Source: Clostridiales bacterium
GTDB lineage: Bacteria > Bacillota > Clostridia > Tissierellales > Sedimentibacteraceae
Assembly (NCBI GenBank): GCA_003483345.1
Contig: DMWH01000059.1
Location: 1-9,601, forward strand
DNA length: 9,601 bases
Direction: 5' to 3'
Shown: positions 1 to 6,460 of the stretch, piece by piece
How positions within the stretch are numbered: position 1 is the stretch's first letter
How the letters are laid out: every line of letters begins with the position of its first letter
Notes under the pieces: model-generated
What the model was told of the DNA's origin: nothing
The model's input: the letters and a program-made list of their open reading frames with translations, nothing else
The model's database searches: none
Position numbers and translations under genes: made by a program

Positions 1-120
1 AAGAATTATAACACCAAAGAATTATTAAATCAACTAAATTTTAAAATATGCAGAATACTTTGTAAATTGCAAGTTTAATTGCCCAACTTTTTTATCAGTT
101 GTACTTGTGTTACTATTAGG

Positions 121-144
121 TTTTCTCCCCCTAGGGGGAGAAAA
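121..144. repeat. Perfect 24-bp palindrome past the IS30 transposase stop
   Basis: TTTTCTCCCCCT is followed directly by its exact reverse complement. It lies about 30 bp beyond the transposase stop, inside the presumed IS30 left end. As RNA it would form a GC-cored hairpin with A/U flanks and could act as a transcription stop in either direction. With no loop-forming bases at the centre, it could equally be a DNA-level site near the element end. I cannot separate these roles. Confidence 0.5.
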
Positions 145-174
145 ATTTTGGAAATTTTTTTGGCAATTTTATTT

Positions 175-1248
175 TTATGCTGCCACCATTTCATTTGCCG
201 TTTTGTAACCATGAATTTTACGTGGATAATTGTTCACCCAATCCTCTATCCTTTGTAGTTCTTTCTCTGTAAACTTTCCAATATCCACTCCCTTTGGAAT
301 AAATCGTCTTAGTATTCGGTTCCCGTTTTCATTGCTGCCTCTTTCCCAGCTGCTGTAAGGGTGGGCATAATAAACTTCATCGCATTTTGCAGCCTTTTTA
401 ATTGCCTCACTGTCTAAAAACTCACTTCCATTATCTGCTGTTATTGTCTTGAACACTTCAGAAAAGTCACCGCCGACACGCCTTCTTGCACGCCTAATCG
501 CACGGATCACTTCCTTTTGTGTCTTGTTTCTTATCAATACATATAACGATTTACGTGTTTTGCGTTCTACAAGTGTTAATACTGCCGCTTTTGTGCCTTG
601 TTTACCTACGACAAGGTCAATCTCCCAATGACCTTGCTCACTTCGTTCATCGGCTTCCTTAGGTCGTTCTGTTATGCTTTTGCCGTTTTTATTGTTCAGT
701 GCTACTTTTCGTATTTTTTTGTAATCCCTTTTCTTTCTACCATCTGTTTTTACCCATAGGTCTTTGTTCGTCACTCCTCTGAAGATTTCTTTGTCTATGT
801 AATTGTAGACTGTCTTCGTACAAATAGATGTCTTAAATGGAATGTTTTCTGCCTTTATCCTACCGATTATCACATCCGGTGACCATTTTTCATCTTTTAT
901 TTTACTCTCTATGTAATTTGCTAATTCCTGATCATGCCCGATTTTAAGTCCACGACCTTTATTTGATGCCCGCTCATTATGGCGCATCTGTGCTGTATCA
1001 GCTTTATAAACCTTTTCTGTGATGTATAATGGTTCATATTTTTTAAAGCTTGGGTTTAGACGCATTTGTTCTACTATCCCTAATTGTAGTTCCCTTTCAA
1101 TTGTTCGTCTGTCCCTACTTGGATTTAGTGATTCGCCTATTTGCTTTGCCTTTAGTCCTTGCTCGTAAAGGGCTTCAATTTTATAGCGTTCTTTTTCAGA
1201 AATTTGTTTCCATTTTCTTTTTTGTATGTTATTATTGTTTTGATCCAT
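175..1248 (-). CDS. IS30-family DDE transposase
   Basis: This 357-residue protein would cut and join the ends of its own element. The N-terminal third is the helix-turn-helix region typical of the family (about residues 15-55, ISEKERYKIEALYEQG then KAKQIGESL). The C-terminal half is the RNase H-like core. The catalytic triad is visible: D211 in WEIDLVVG, D272 in TADNGSEF and E307 in WERGSNENGNR, with 34 residues between the second Asp and Glu, as expected for IS30. The motif RRFIPKG follows the Glu. The ATG start has GGAG nine bases upstream. Length is normal and no stop or frameshift interrupts it, so it is probably active. The frame reads through to an AT-rich tail without a second gene, as expected of a single-gene element. 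Confidence 0.95.
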   Translation of the reverse strand: MDQNNNNIQKRKWKQISEKERYKIEALYEQGLKAKQIGESLNPSRDRRTIERELQLGIVEQMRLNPSFKKYEPLYITEKVYKADTAQMRHNERASNKGRGLKIGHDQELANYIESKIKDEKWSPDVIIGRIKAENIPFKTSICTKTVYNYIDKEIFRGVTNKDLWVKTDGRKKRDYKKIRKVALNNKNGKSITERPKEADERSEQGHWEIDLVVGKQGTKAAVLTLVERKTRKSLYVLIRNKTQKEVIRAIRRARRRVGGDFSEVFKTITADNGSEFLDSEAIKKAAKCDEVYYAHPYSSWERGSNENGNRILRRFIPKGVDIGKFTEKELQRIEDWVNNYPRKIHGYKTANEMVAA

Positions 1249-1372
1249 TCCGTTTCACTCCAGTCACTTTTGTCTTCAACATAAGTATAACTGATTTGAT
1301 CCAGGAATGGATCTTTTTTTACTTCTTTGGGCAATTCATTGTTAGTGTAAAATTATTGTAGGGAAAATACAA

Positions 1373-1403
1373 AATATTCCAAATGCAAGAAAATAGGAAT
1401 ATT
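1373..1403 (+). repeat. Hairpin just inside the ISLre2 left end
   Basis: AATATTCC at 1373-1380 and GGAATATT at 1396-1403 are exact complements separated by 15 bases. The dyad lies immediately upstream of the -35 hexamer of the transposase promoter. It could be a transposase-binding sub-terminal site or a fold in read-through RNA. Only the symmetry is directly seen. Confidence 0.45.
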
Positions 1404-1407
1404 AGAA

Positions 1408-1436
1408 TTGAAAAGAAGATGGACCTCTGGTAAAAT
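1408..1436 (+). promoter_or_regulatory. Likely transposase promoter (TTGAAA-17-TAAAAT)
   Basis: TTGAAA at 1408-1413 and TAAAAT at 1431-1436 each match the sigma-A consensus at five of six bases, with the ideal 17-bp spacer. Transcription would begin near 1443, leaving a leader of about 43 bases before the ATG at 1486. The 17-bp spacer contains the left arm of the leader hairpin (1414-1427), so RNA from this promoter lacks that arm. Confidence 0.6.
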
Positions 1437-1485
1437 AAATGTTGTTGAAAACACTACTAATCACAACAAGGGAGGTACATCTTCT
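1414..1485 (+). promoter_or_regulatory. Leader inverted repeat that can hide the transposase ribosome site
   Basis: AGAAGATGGACCTC at 1414-1427 pairs with GAGGTACATCTTCT at 1472-1485, 13 of 14 positions, around a 44-base loop. The right arm covers the GAGGT of the ribosome site and ends on the base before the ATG. Only transcripts starting upstream of 1414 carry both arms. IS10 and IS50 use this kind of arrangement to block transposase synthesis from read-through transcription. Applying it to this element is my inference. Confidence 0.65.
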
Positions 1486-2898
1486 ATGTACAATAGTATA
1501 CAACACTTTTTAAAATATGGCACTAAAAAAATCGAAAATAATATAAAAAATTTAATAGCAAATGGTGAAAGTTTTGGAGAATTTGTATTAAATCTTGAAG
1601 AAGTATTACATGAATTAGGAAGAACAATATGCAAAGAAGTATTAGAGGATATAGATAAAGAAATAAAGAACGATGAAGACAGAAAAAAATATTGGGAAGT
1701 AAATAGGAAAGATGAAGAAGGTACAATAACAACAATATTCGGTAAAGTAGAATATAATAGAACATATTATAAATCAAAGAAAAACCGAATATACAGACAC
1801 TTGGCAGATGAATTTGTCGGAATAGAACAACATGAAAGACTAAGTGAAGATGTAATAATAAGAGCATTAGAAGAAGTAACAGATTCATCATATAGCAACA
1901 CAGGAAAAAAGGTAATATTAACAGAAGAATTAAGCAAACAAACCATAATGAACATAGTTAAAGACGTTGATGAAATAAAATACAAACCCAATCCGCAAAA
2001 AGAAAAAAAGAATGTAAAAATATTATACATAGAAGCAGATGAAGACCATGTATCATTACAAAGTGGTGGGATAGCAATGCCAAGGCTTGTGTATGTGCAT
2101 GAGGGAATAGAAAAAGCCGGAAAAACAAGAAATAAACTAAAGAATACAAGGTACTTTGGCGGAATATATCAAGATACAGAAGATTTGTGGTTAGAAGTTG
2201 CACAATATATAGATGATACTTATGATGTAGAAAATATAGAAAAGATATATCTTGCTGGTGATGGTGCTGTATGGATTAGACAGGGATTAGGTTGGATAGT
2301 TAATAGTAAATTTGTTTTAGACAAATATCACTTAAAGAAATACATATTAAAAGCCACTGGACATGTACCAGAACTAAGGCAAGAGCTAAAAGATGCAATA
2401 GATGAAGCTGATAAGGAAATGTTAAAAGAAGTATATAAAAAGATCTTGTCAGTTACGGAAGAAGAAACTAAAAAAGAATCTGTACAAGATGCCAGAAGAT
2501 ATATGTTAAATAATTGGGATGGAATAAAGATATATGAGACAGATAAATATGATGTAGTTGGCTGCAGCGCAGAAGGGCATGTAAGTCATATATTATCAGA
2601 CAGACTAAGTAGCAGACCTATGGGATGGAGTAAGGTTTGTGCAGATAGAATGACAAGATTAAGGATATATAGAGAAAATGGCGGTAAAATAATAGACTTA
2701 GTATTAGCTAAAAAGGGAAAAGAAGCAAAAGAAAATAAGGAGATATTAACAAAGGAAATAAAGGAAAGAATACAGAAGAACACAAACAAAACGTACAACA
2801 AGAGTAAATATTATAATTGTTCAAGCGTATTAGATATAGGCAAAACAACAGCTTTATATAAAGGGTTAAAAGGACTAATATATAGCGATATAGCATAA
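1486..2898 (+). CDS. ISLre2-family (UPF0236) transposase
   Basis: The protein has 470 residues and is the mobility enzyme of the surrounding element. The frame is open back to a TTG at 1408. I choose the ATG at 1486 because AAGGGAGGT (1468-1476) lies nine bases ahead of it and the resulting length fits the family. The candidate RNase H-fold acidic residues are D185 in IEADEDH, D259 in AGDGAVWI and E363 in CSAEGHV. The basic stretch around DKYHLKKY follows the second Asp, as in relatives. The charged, helical N-terminal region (about 1-150) would hold DNA-binding functions. No disruption is visible, so the enzyme is probably functional. Translation may be limited by the leader fold just upstream. 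Confidence 0.92.
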   Translation: MYNSIQHFLKYGTKKIENNIKNLIANGESFGEFVLNLEEVLHELGRTICKEVLEDIDKEIKNDEDRKKYWEVNRKDEEGTITTIFGKVEYNRTYYKSKKNRIYRHLADEFVGIEQHERLSEDVIIRALEEVTDSSYSNTGKKVILTEELSKQTIMNIVKDVDEIKYKPNPQKEKKNVKILYIEADEDHVSLQSGGIAMPRLVYVHEGIEKAGKTRNKLKNTRYFGGIYQDTEDLWLEVAQYIDDTYDVENIEKIYLAGDGAVWIRQGLGWIVNSKFVLDKYHLKKYILKATGHVPELRQELKDAIDEADKEMLKEVYKKILSVTEEETKKESVQDARRYMLNNWDGIKIYETDKYDVVGCSAEGHVSHILSDRLSSRPMGWSKVCADRMTRLRIYRENGGKIIDLVLAKKGKEAKENKEILTKEIKERIQKNTNKTYNKSKYYNCSSVLDIGKTTALYKGLKGLIYSDIA

Positions 2899-3055
2899 TT
2901 TTTTATTGTTTATCGGAGCGATAGCGCAGACCCTTTACAATGAGTAAGCCTGTGTTAGCCTTGTTAGGCAGGCCACATATGATTTTCATAGGTGCCTCTG
3001 TGGCATAGAAACACAGGAGACGAGGCTCATTGTCAAGGGCAATAAAAAATTATGC
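2893..3055 (+). ncRNA. Large structured region after the ISLre2 transposase, possible RNA
   Basis: A perfect 16-bp stem (2893-2908 with 3040-3055) overlaps the transposase stop codon. Stacked inside it are a 14-bp helix with one mismatch (2931-2944 with 3026-3039) and an 8-bp helix (2949-2956 with 3010-3017). Hairpins are also present at 2911-2923 (TATCG-GAG-CGATA), 2958-2969 (GCCT/AGGC) and 2972-3004 (GCCACA/TGTGGC enclosing TATGA/TCATA). This is far more pairing than chance, and the right-hand strand runs from one helix into the next without a gap. I do not recognise a named RNA class. It could be a 3' UTR or element-encoded RNA, a terminator for the transposase, or a DNA cruciform used in transposition. 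The acting strand is unknown; I list it on the transposase strand. Confidence 0.55.
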
Positions 3056-3112
3056 GGTGTTAAACATTCGATATTTATTATAGGGGAAATCTTTTTTAAA
3101 AATTTCCCTACA

Positions 3113-3149
3113 GTAACTTGACGCTATCCAATTCATTTTACAACTTGCC
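3113..3149. other. Short unassigned stretch between ISLre2 end and the direct repeat
   Basis: These 37 bases separate the ISLre2 right end from the start of direct-repeat copy 1. No open frame, dyad or element end can be supported. The stretch presumably belongs to the ancestral insertion target of the ISLre2 element. Confidence 0.4.
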
Positions 3150-3301
3150 ATATTTTATGTTATATGCAATAATATAGCTGATATTTCATCAATATCAGCC
3201 TGGCTGAAATTTACATATTACATAGAGATAGATTATTATATTAACTTACGACAACTATCTAAACAATGGATTGGCAATATAATAAGCAAACCAGTAAATC
3301 A
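3150..3301. repeat. 152-bp direct repeat, copy 1 (truncated gene end)
   Basis: This copy matches 7800-7951 without gaps and with four substitutions, about 97% identity. Read on the minus strand it begins inside the last 15 codons of the small membrane peptide gene seen intact at 7905-8021 (here ending IANPLFR, stop). It continues through the same 9-bp hairpin (3177-3185 with 3191-3199). The rest of that gene is missing because IS256-derived sequence starts immediately at 3302. The copy is therefore a remnant of a duplicated locus, not a complete gene. Confidence 0.9.
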
Positions 3302-3633
3302 GACAGGAATTTGCTGAAAAATAGGACTCAAAATACCCTCAAATATCAAAGTCCTGGCGTGAAAACTGGTTAGAATTATCCACATATTTCAAGTATCCTC
3401 AGGAAGTCAGAACTCCAATATATACAACTAATGCAGTAGAGGGATTTCACAGGATGTTAAGAAAATACATAAAAACTAAGACTGTTTATCCTACAGATGA
3501 AGCTGTCAGAAAATCCGTATACCTTTCCATTCAGGAAATTACAAAAAAATGGGGTATGCCAATACGGAATTGGGGAACAATAATAGGGCAGCTAATGATA
3601 TTCTTTGAAGACAGGTTTAAAGAAACAGCATAG
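3302..3633 (+). pseudogene. IS256-family transposase, C-terminal remnant with internal stop
   Basis: The plus-strand frame ending at the TAG of 3631-3633 reads as the last third of an IS256/mutator-type transposase. The segment KYPQISKSWRENWLELSTYF is followed by IYTTNAVEGFHRMLRK, which holds the family's catalytic Glu (codon 3439-3441), and then a KKWG...NWG tail. The upstream codons QEFAEK (3304-3321) lead into TAG at 3322-3324, where relatives usually have Trp, so a TGG-to-TAG change is the simplest reading. Everything before 3302 is lost. It cannot make a transposase. The sharp left edge against the direct repeat marks a deletion or recombination joint. Confidence 0.92.
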
Positions 3634-3808
3634 TGTCGGGGCTCTGCCCCGAACCCTGAGGTTTATTACGCCGGCTTTACCGGTGATTAAATAAAACTGG
3701 GCAATCAGATTTGACTGCCCAATCACCGTATAAAGCACAGCAAGCGTTTAGGTCGCACCTCTGCGTTGCCCATATTTATGCTGTATTTATAGTATTACCA
3801 CTTGAAAA
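3634..3808 (-). ncRNA. Probable HEARO / IscB omega-RNA, stand-alone copy
   Basis: Read on the minus strand this is a compact structured RNA. A long-range helix pairs TATAAA-t-ACAGC (3791-3780) with GCTGT-gc-TTTATA (3741-3729). It encloses GGGCAACGCAGAGG and a small AGGT/ACCT hairpin (3760-3750). Next comes CGGTGATT...AATCACCG (3728-3721 with 3688-3681) holding a GGGCA/TGCCC stem, then CCGGTAAAGCCGG (3683-3671), then a terminal hairpin TCGGGGC-AGA-GCCCCGA (3652-3636). Order and motifs agree with what I remember of the HEARO family, the guide scaffold of IscB nucleases. The folds are seen, while the family name rests on memory. IscB normally lies 3' of the RNA, but here only antisense IS256 sequence follows. 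The 5' end and any guide (around 3806-3830) are approximate. Confidence 0.65.
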
Positions 3809-3962
3809 TTTTTTAACCAAAAATTCCATTTGCACGGAATTTGCTTTTACCCATACGTTCTGATATTAATACGATTTTCGATTTAGCTTTTAAACACATT
3901 CTAAACAACGCTTTAGGCATTTTTTTATATTTGGTTGATTCGCATAATTTGAATTATACGTC
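3809..3962 (-). other. Region downstream of arsC; possible terminator and guide segment
   Basis: No convincing gene is present. On the minus strand AAATTCC (3842-3836) pairs with GGAATTT (3827-3821) across an 8-base loop and runs into a T-rich tract, which could end ars transcription. A second weak dyad, CTAAA/TTTAG, sits at 3901-3916 next to seven Ts in plus orientation. A 35-codon minus-strand frame at 3813-3920 (MPKALFRMC start) has no ribosome site. The leftmost 20 or so bases would be the guide if the neighbouring omega-RNA call is right. Confidence 0.4.
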
Positions 3963-4376
3963 TTAAAAACTTACCTTGCCGTTCTTAATTCTTTGTGATA
4001 AATCTTTTACTTTTGATTCTATTTCACTTATTATTAACTTAAAAAATTCATCGCTTTTACCAGTAGGATCATCAAGCCCCCAATCCTCTTCGTGCTTACT
4101 GTCAACAAAAGGGCAAATCACATTGCAACCCATTTTTATCACAATATCAATTTCAGGAAGTTCAGCAATTAATTTTGAATATTGAGTCTTTTCAATATCT
4201 ATGTTATAAATCTCTTTAATAAATCTTACTGCATCTTGGTTTATTTGTGGCTTTGTTTCTGTACCTGCAGAGTAGCTTTCAAAAATATCAGAAGCAAAGT
4301 GTTTACCAAGTGCTTCTGCAATTTGGCTTCTGCATGAATTGTGGACACAAATAAATGCAACCTTCAGTTTTTTCAT
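3963..4376 (-). CDS. arsC: Thioredoxin-type arsenate reductase ArsC
   Basis: The protein would reduce arsenate to arsenite in the cytoplasm, using the low-molecular-weight tyrosine-phosphatase fold. The nucleophile loop is CVHNSCRS, with C10 and R16 forming the CX5R signature. A second conserved motif, KMGCNVICPF, supplies C84 and C88 for the disulfide relay, and LDDP at 101-104 carries the general-acid Asp. The 137-residue length is normal. I prefer the ATG at 4376 over a GTG nine bases upstream, because AGGTGA lies eight bases ahead of the ATG and the protein then begins MKKLKVAFIC. It is the last gene of the operon, 23 bp after the acr3 remnant. With that pump truncated, arsenite produced here would need another exit. 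Confidence 0.93.
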   Translation of the reverse strand: MKKLKVAFICVHNSCRSQIAEALGKHFASDIFESYSAGTETKPQINQDAVRFIKEIYNIDIEKTQYSKLIAELPEIDIVIKMGCNVICPFVDSKHEEDWGLDDPTGKSDEFFKLIISEIESKVKDLSQRIKNGKVSF

Positions 4377-4399
4377 AATCTTCACCTAATTTAAGTACT

Positions 4400-4777
4400 T
4401 TATTTTTTTTTACTTGGAAACCATTGTTTTGTATTATTAGCAATTTTGACAAGAAATAGCATTGTAGGTACCTCAGTAAGCACTCCGACTGTTGTAGCCA
4501 AAGCTGCTGGGGATGTAGGTCCGAAGAGTGCTATTGCAACTGCTACAGCAAGTTCGAAAAAATTAGATGCACCTATCATTCCTGCAGGAGCAGATATATC
4601 ATAGGGCAATTTAATTGCTTTAGCTGCTAAATATGCTATAAAGAATATTAAAAATGTTTGTAATGTTAACGGAATTGCTATTAACACTATGTGAAATGGA
4701 TTGTTTAGTATTACTTCACTTTGAAAATTAAAAATCAATATAAGCGTAAGCAATAGTCCTATCTTTTTTTAAAAAAA
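4400..4777 (-). pseudogene. acr3: acr3 arsenite efflux pump, truncated at the 5' end
   Basis: The readable frame (TTG at 4753 onward, 117 residues) matches the C-terminal third of ACR3 carriers. [20 protein letters not shown] is followed by [20 protein letters not shown] and a GVLTEVPTM segment containing the conserved membrane Glu. Family members have about 350 residues. The early helices, including the conserved Cys helix, are absent. In frame the ACR3-like sequence begins KIGLLLTL directly after a TAA inside a T7/A7 tract (4764-4777). A good ribosome site, AAAGGAG at 4787-4793, remains upstream but now faces no sensible start. The simplest history is an internal deletion of about 0.7 kb ending at the homopolymers. 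The stump cannot be a normal transporter. Confidence 0.9.
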
Positions 4778-4834
4778 TTTAAACCACTCCTTTGCATACA
4801 TAATTTCATTGTTTACTAATCTAAAATACTGATT

Positions 4835-5113
4835 TCAATCATTTGAAGATTCAATAAATATTTGCTTAACCTCTTCAAATAACTCTGTATTTATGGAATA
4901 ATGCATCCATTTACCCTCGCGCCTTGATTTTACCAAACCAACATCGCACAGCGTCTTCATATGATAAGATAATGTTGGCTGAGTTATGTGTAATTCTTCT
5001 AAAAGCTTGCATGCACATTTTTCTTCCATTTTAATCATATTCATAATAGCAAGTCTATTAGGATCGCTTAAGGCTTTAAATATTAAAGCTGCTTTATCAT
5101 ATTTATTTTTCAA
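4835..5113 (-). CDS. arsR: ArsR/SmtB-family metalloregulatory repressor
   Basis: This 92-residue winged-helix repressor should leave its operator when it binds arsenite or a related metalloid. The recognition helix region is ITQPTLSYHMKTL (about 44-56), followed by the wing VKSRREGKWMHYSI. EEKCACKLLEEL just before it carries a CxC pair, in the same place as the ELCVC arsenic site of E. coli ArsR. No ATG is available near the start: the frame opens with TTG TTG after GAGGT and is closed upstream by TGA. I choose the second TTG (5113) because it gives six bases of spacing to the ribosome site; the first (5116) would add one residue. It is third in the operon, 27 bp after the thioredoxin-like gene. 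The candidate target is the dyad at 6439-6458. Confidence 0.9.
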   Translation of the reverse strand: MKNKYDKAALIFKALSDPNRLAIMNMIKMEEKCACKLLEELHITQPTLSYHMKTLCDVGLVKSRREGKWMHYSINTELFEEVKQIFIESSND

Positions 5114-5140
5114 CAACTTACCTCACTTTTAAGTAACTAA

Positions 5141-5380
5141 CTATTTGTTTTTTTCTAATAATTTAACAATTTCATCTGATTTTAAAACTTTTCCGTATGA
5201 TACTACCTTTTCATTAATAACTAACGCAGGTGTTTGCATTATTCCATATCCTACTATATCTTTCATGTTTTCGACCTTTACTACTTCAGCCTCAATTCCA
5301 ACTTCTTTTAAAGCAGTTTCTGTGTTTGCCTTCAAGGTAACACAATTTTTGCAACCTGAACCTAGTACTTTAATAATCAT
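5141..5380 (-). CDS. Small thioredoxin-fold protein with CxxC
   Basis: The protein has 79 residues with a beta-alpha-beta start (MIIKVLGSGCKNC) in which C10 and C13 form the redox pair. MQTPALVINEK around P51 gives the cis-proline loop of the thioredoxin fold. Its size and motifs fit the small redox-active disulfide proteins often encoded beside DUF318 permeases and ArsR regulators. A likely role is electron or metal transfer to the permease or to ArsC, but the substrate cannot be read from sequence. GGAGGAG lies upstream of the ATG, and only 28 bp separate it from the permease stop, so the two are almost certainly co-transcribed. Confidence 0.88.
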   Translation of the reverse strand: MIIKVLGSGCKNCVTLKANTETALKEVGIEAEVVKVENMKDIVGYGIMQTPALVINEKVVSYGKVLKSDEIVKLLEKNK

Positions 5381-5408
5381 TTCTTATTCTCCTCCATTAA
5401 TATTTTAT

Positions 5409-6413
5409 TTAAATGAACATATATCCAATTGCATTAAATACATATCCTATTATTATTATTCCTAATGATACAATCCCTATAAATGTCCACAACAATTTTG
5501 GCTTAATAACTTGTTTTAACATAATCATAGAAGGCAACGATAAAGCTGTTACACCCATCATAAATGTTAAAACTGTACCCAAACCAACACCTTTGGCAAC
5601 CAAAGCTTCTGCTATAGGCAATGTACCAAAAATATCAGCATACATTGGTATACCAACAACTGCTGCAATTATAACAGAATACCATTTGTCCTTTCCAAGC
5701 ACGGTAGTTATTACTGATTCAGGTATCCAATTGTGTATCGCAGCGCCGATACCAACTCCTATAAGTACATATTTCCAAACTCTCTTAACTATATCAGCAA
5801 CTTGTTCTTTTGAAAATTCTATACGGTCCTTTACAGTCATTTCTTCTTGTTCTATGTCCAGTGACTTATTTCCATAAACATATGATTCCACATATTCTTC
5901 AAGATGTAATTTGCCTATTATGGTTCCTGACACCACTGCGAGCAAAAGTCCAACTACAACATATGCTATTGCTATCTTCCAATTAAATATGCTGGCTAAT
6001 AAAAGAATGGATGCCAAATCAACCAATGGTGAAGATATTAAAAACGAAAAAGTAACTCCAAGAGGCAAACCTGCACTTGTAAAACCTATAAATAAAGGAA
6101 TTGATGAGCAGGAGCAAAATGGTGTTATTGTTCCAAGCAAAGCACCTAATATATTAGCGGGCACTCCTTTTATATTTCCTAAAACTTTCTTTGTTCTTTC
6201 TGGTGGAAAGAAGCTTTGAATATATGATATGGTAAATATTAGAACTGAAAGCAATATAAATATCTTAATCACATCATATATAAAAAAATGAACGCTCCCC
6301 CCCAACCTATCTTTAATACTCAACCCAAAAACATTTTCAACCAACATTTTTACTAATTCAAAAAGCCATTCCATTTTAAGCAGCTGTCTGTTCAGCCATG
6401 ATAATACAATCAT
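5409..6413 (-). CDS. DUF318 permease (ArsP/YraQ type), metalloid or metal efflux
   Basis: The protein is a 334-residue inner-membrane permease. Hydrophobic segments lie near residues 45-67, 83-98, 112-135, 137-163, 214-232, 247-268, 275-297 and 306-328, with a charged cytoplasmic-type stretch at 168-212. The family hallmark TPFCSCSSIPL (C100, C102) precedes GLPLGVTFSFLISSPLVD, and a related GIPMYADIFGTLPIAEAL repeat lies in the second half, consistent with two homologous halves. ArsP, the best-known relative, exports trivalent organoarsenicals; other members have been linked to copper or zinc. Which substrate applies here is inferred only from the ars neighbours. It is the first gene of the operon, with AAGGGG before the ATG and a consensus promoter upstream. 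It is the only complete transporter remaining in this cluster. Confidence 0.9.
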   Translation of the reverse strand: MIVLSWLNRQLLKMEWLFELVKMLVENVFGLSIKDRLGGSVHFFIYDVIKIFILLSVLIFTISYIQSFFPPERTKKVLGNIKGVPANILGALLGTITPFCSCSSIPLFIGFTSAGLPLGVTFSFLISSPLVDLASILLLASIFNWKIAIAYVVVGLLLAVVSGTIIGKLHLEEYVESYVYGNKSLDIEQEEMTVKDRIEFSKEQVADIVKRVWKYVLIGVGIGAAIHNWIPESVITTVLGKDKWYSVIIAAVVGIPMYADIFGTLPIAEALVAKGVGLGTVLTFMMGVTALSLPSMIMLKQVIKPKLLWTFIGIVSLGIIIIGYVFNAIGYMFI

Positions 6414-6438
6414 TTTGTCCCCTTAATAAATATTTGAT

Positions 6439-6458
6439 ATATCGATAATCATCTATAT
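6439..6458. promoter_or_regulatory. Candidate ArsR operator over the start point
   Basis: ATATCGATAA is followed directly by an imperfect reverse complement (TCATCTATAT), matching at eight of ten positions. It sits three bases downstream of the -10 hexamer, so a bound dimer would block initiation. Short AT-rich dyads of this form suit ArsR-family proteins, and the operon's own ArsR is the obvious candidate. Binding is inferred. Confidence 0.5.
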
Positions 6459-6460
6459 TT

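Larger units (their letters stand above)
77..1336 (-). mobile_element. IS30-family insertion sequence (boundaries tentative)
   Basis: The element is called from its intact transposase at 175-1248 and a short candidate terminal inverted repeat: AATTGCCCAA at 77-86 and its complement TTGGGCAATT at 1327-1336. The match stops after 10 bases and I see no convincing target duplication, so the ends are tentative. The implied size, about 1.26 kb, is normal for the family. The right end lies only 20 bp from the left end of the neighbouring ISLre2 element, so the two insertions are nearly abutting. Confidence 0.5.
1357..3112 (+). mobile_element. ISLre2-family insertion sequence
   Basis: The element is bounded by TGTAGGGAAA at 1357-1366 and its exact complement TTTCCCTACA at 3103-3112, with an imperfect AT-rich extension inside each end. 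It is 1756 bp long and carries one transposase gene on the plus strand. ISLre2 elements usually leave a target duplication of around 9 bp. The flanks here (TAAAATTAT on the left, GTAACTTGA on the right) do not match, so one side has probably been rearranged since insertion. The extra length comes from about 200 bp of structured, non-coding DNA between the transposase stop and the right end. Confidence 0.85.

Noticed and set aside
1152..1334. 60-codon minus-strand frame upstream of and overlapping the IS30 transposase start
   Set aside because: It overlaps the transposase start in another frame, has no ribosome site and reads as lysine-rich translation of AT-rich DNA.
1523..1891. 122-codon Leu/Tyr-rich minus-strand frame
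   Set aside because: It is antisense to the ISLre2 transposase; the leucine richness is what A-rich codons give on the opposite strand.
77..3112. IS30 and ISLre2 copies as a single composite transposon
   Set aside because: The two elements belong to different families with unrelated ends, so they cannot mobilise intervening DNA together; they simply abut.
3813..3920. 35-codon minus-strand frame (MPKALFRMC start) after arsC
   Set aside because: It has no ribosome site and overlaps a hairpin and the probable guide region. I could not support it as a gene.
5413..5877. 154-codon plus-strand frame opposite the permease
   Set aside because: It is the antisense image of a membrane-protein gene. 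The opposing frame has clear family motifs and this one has none.
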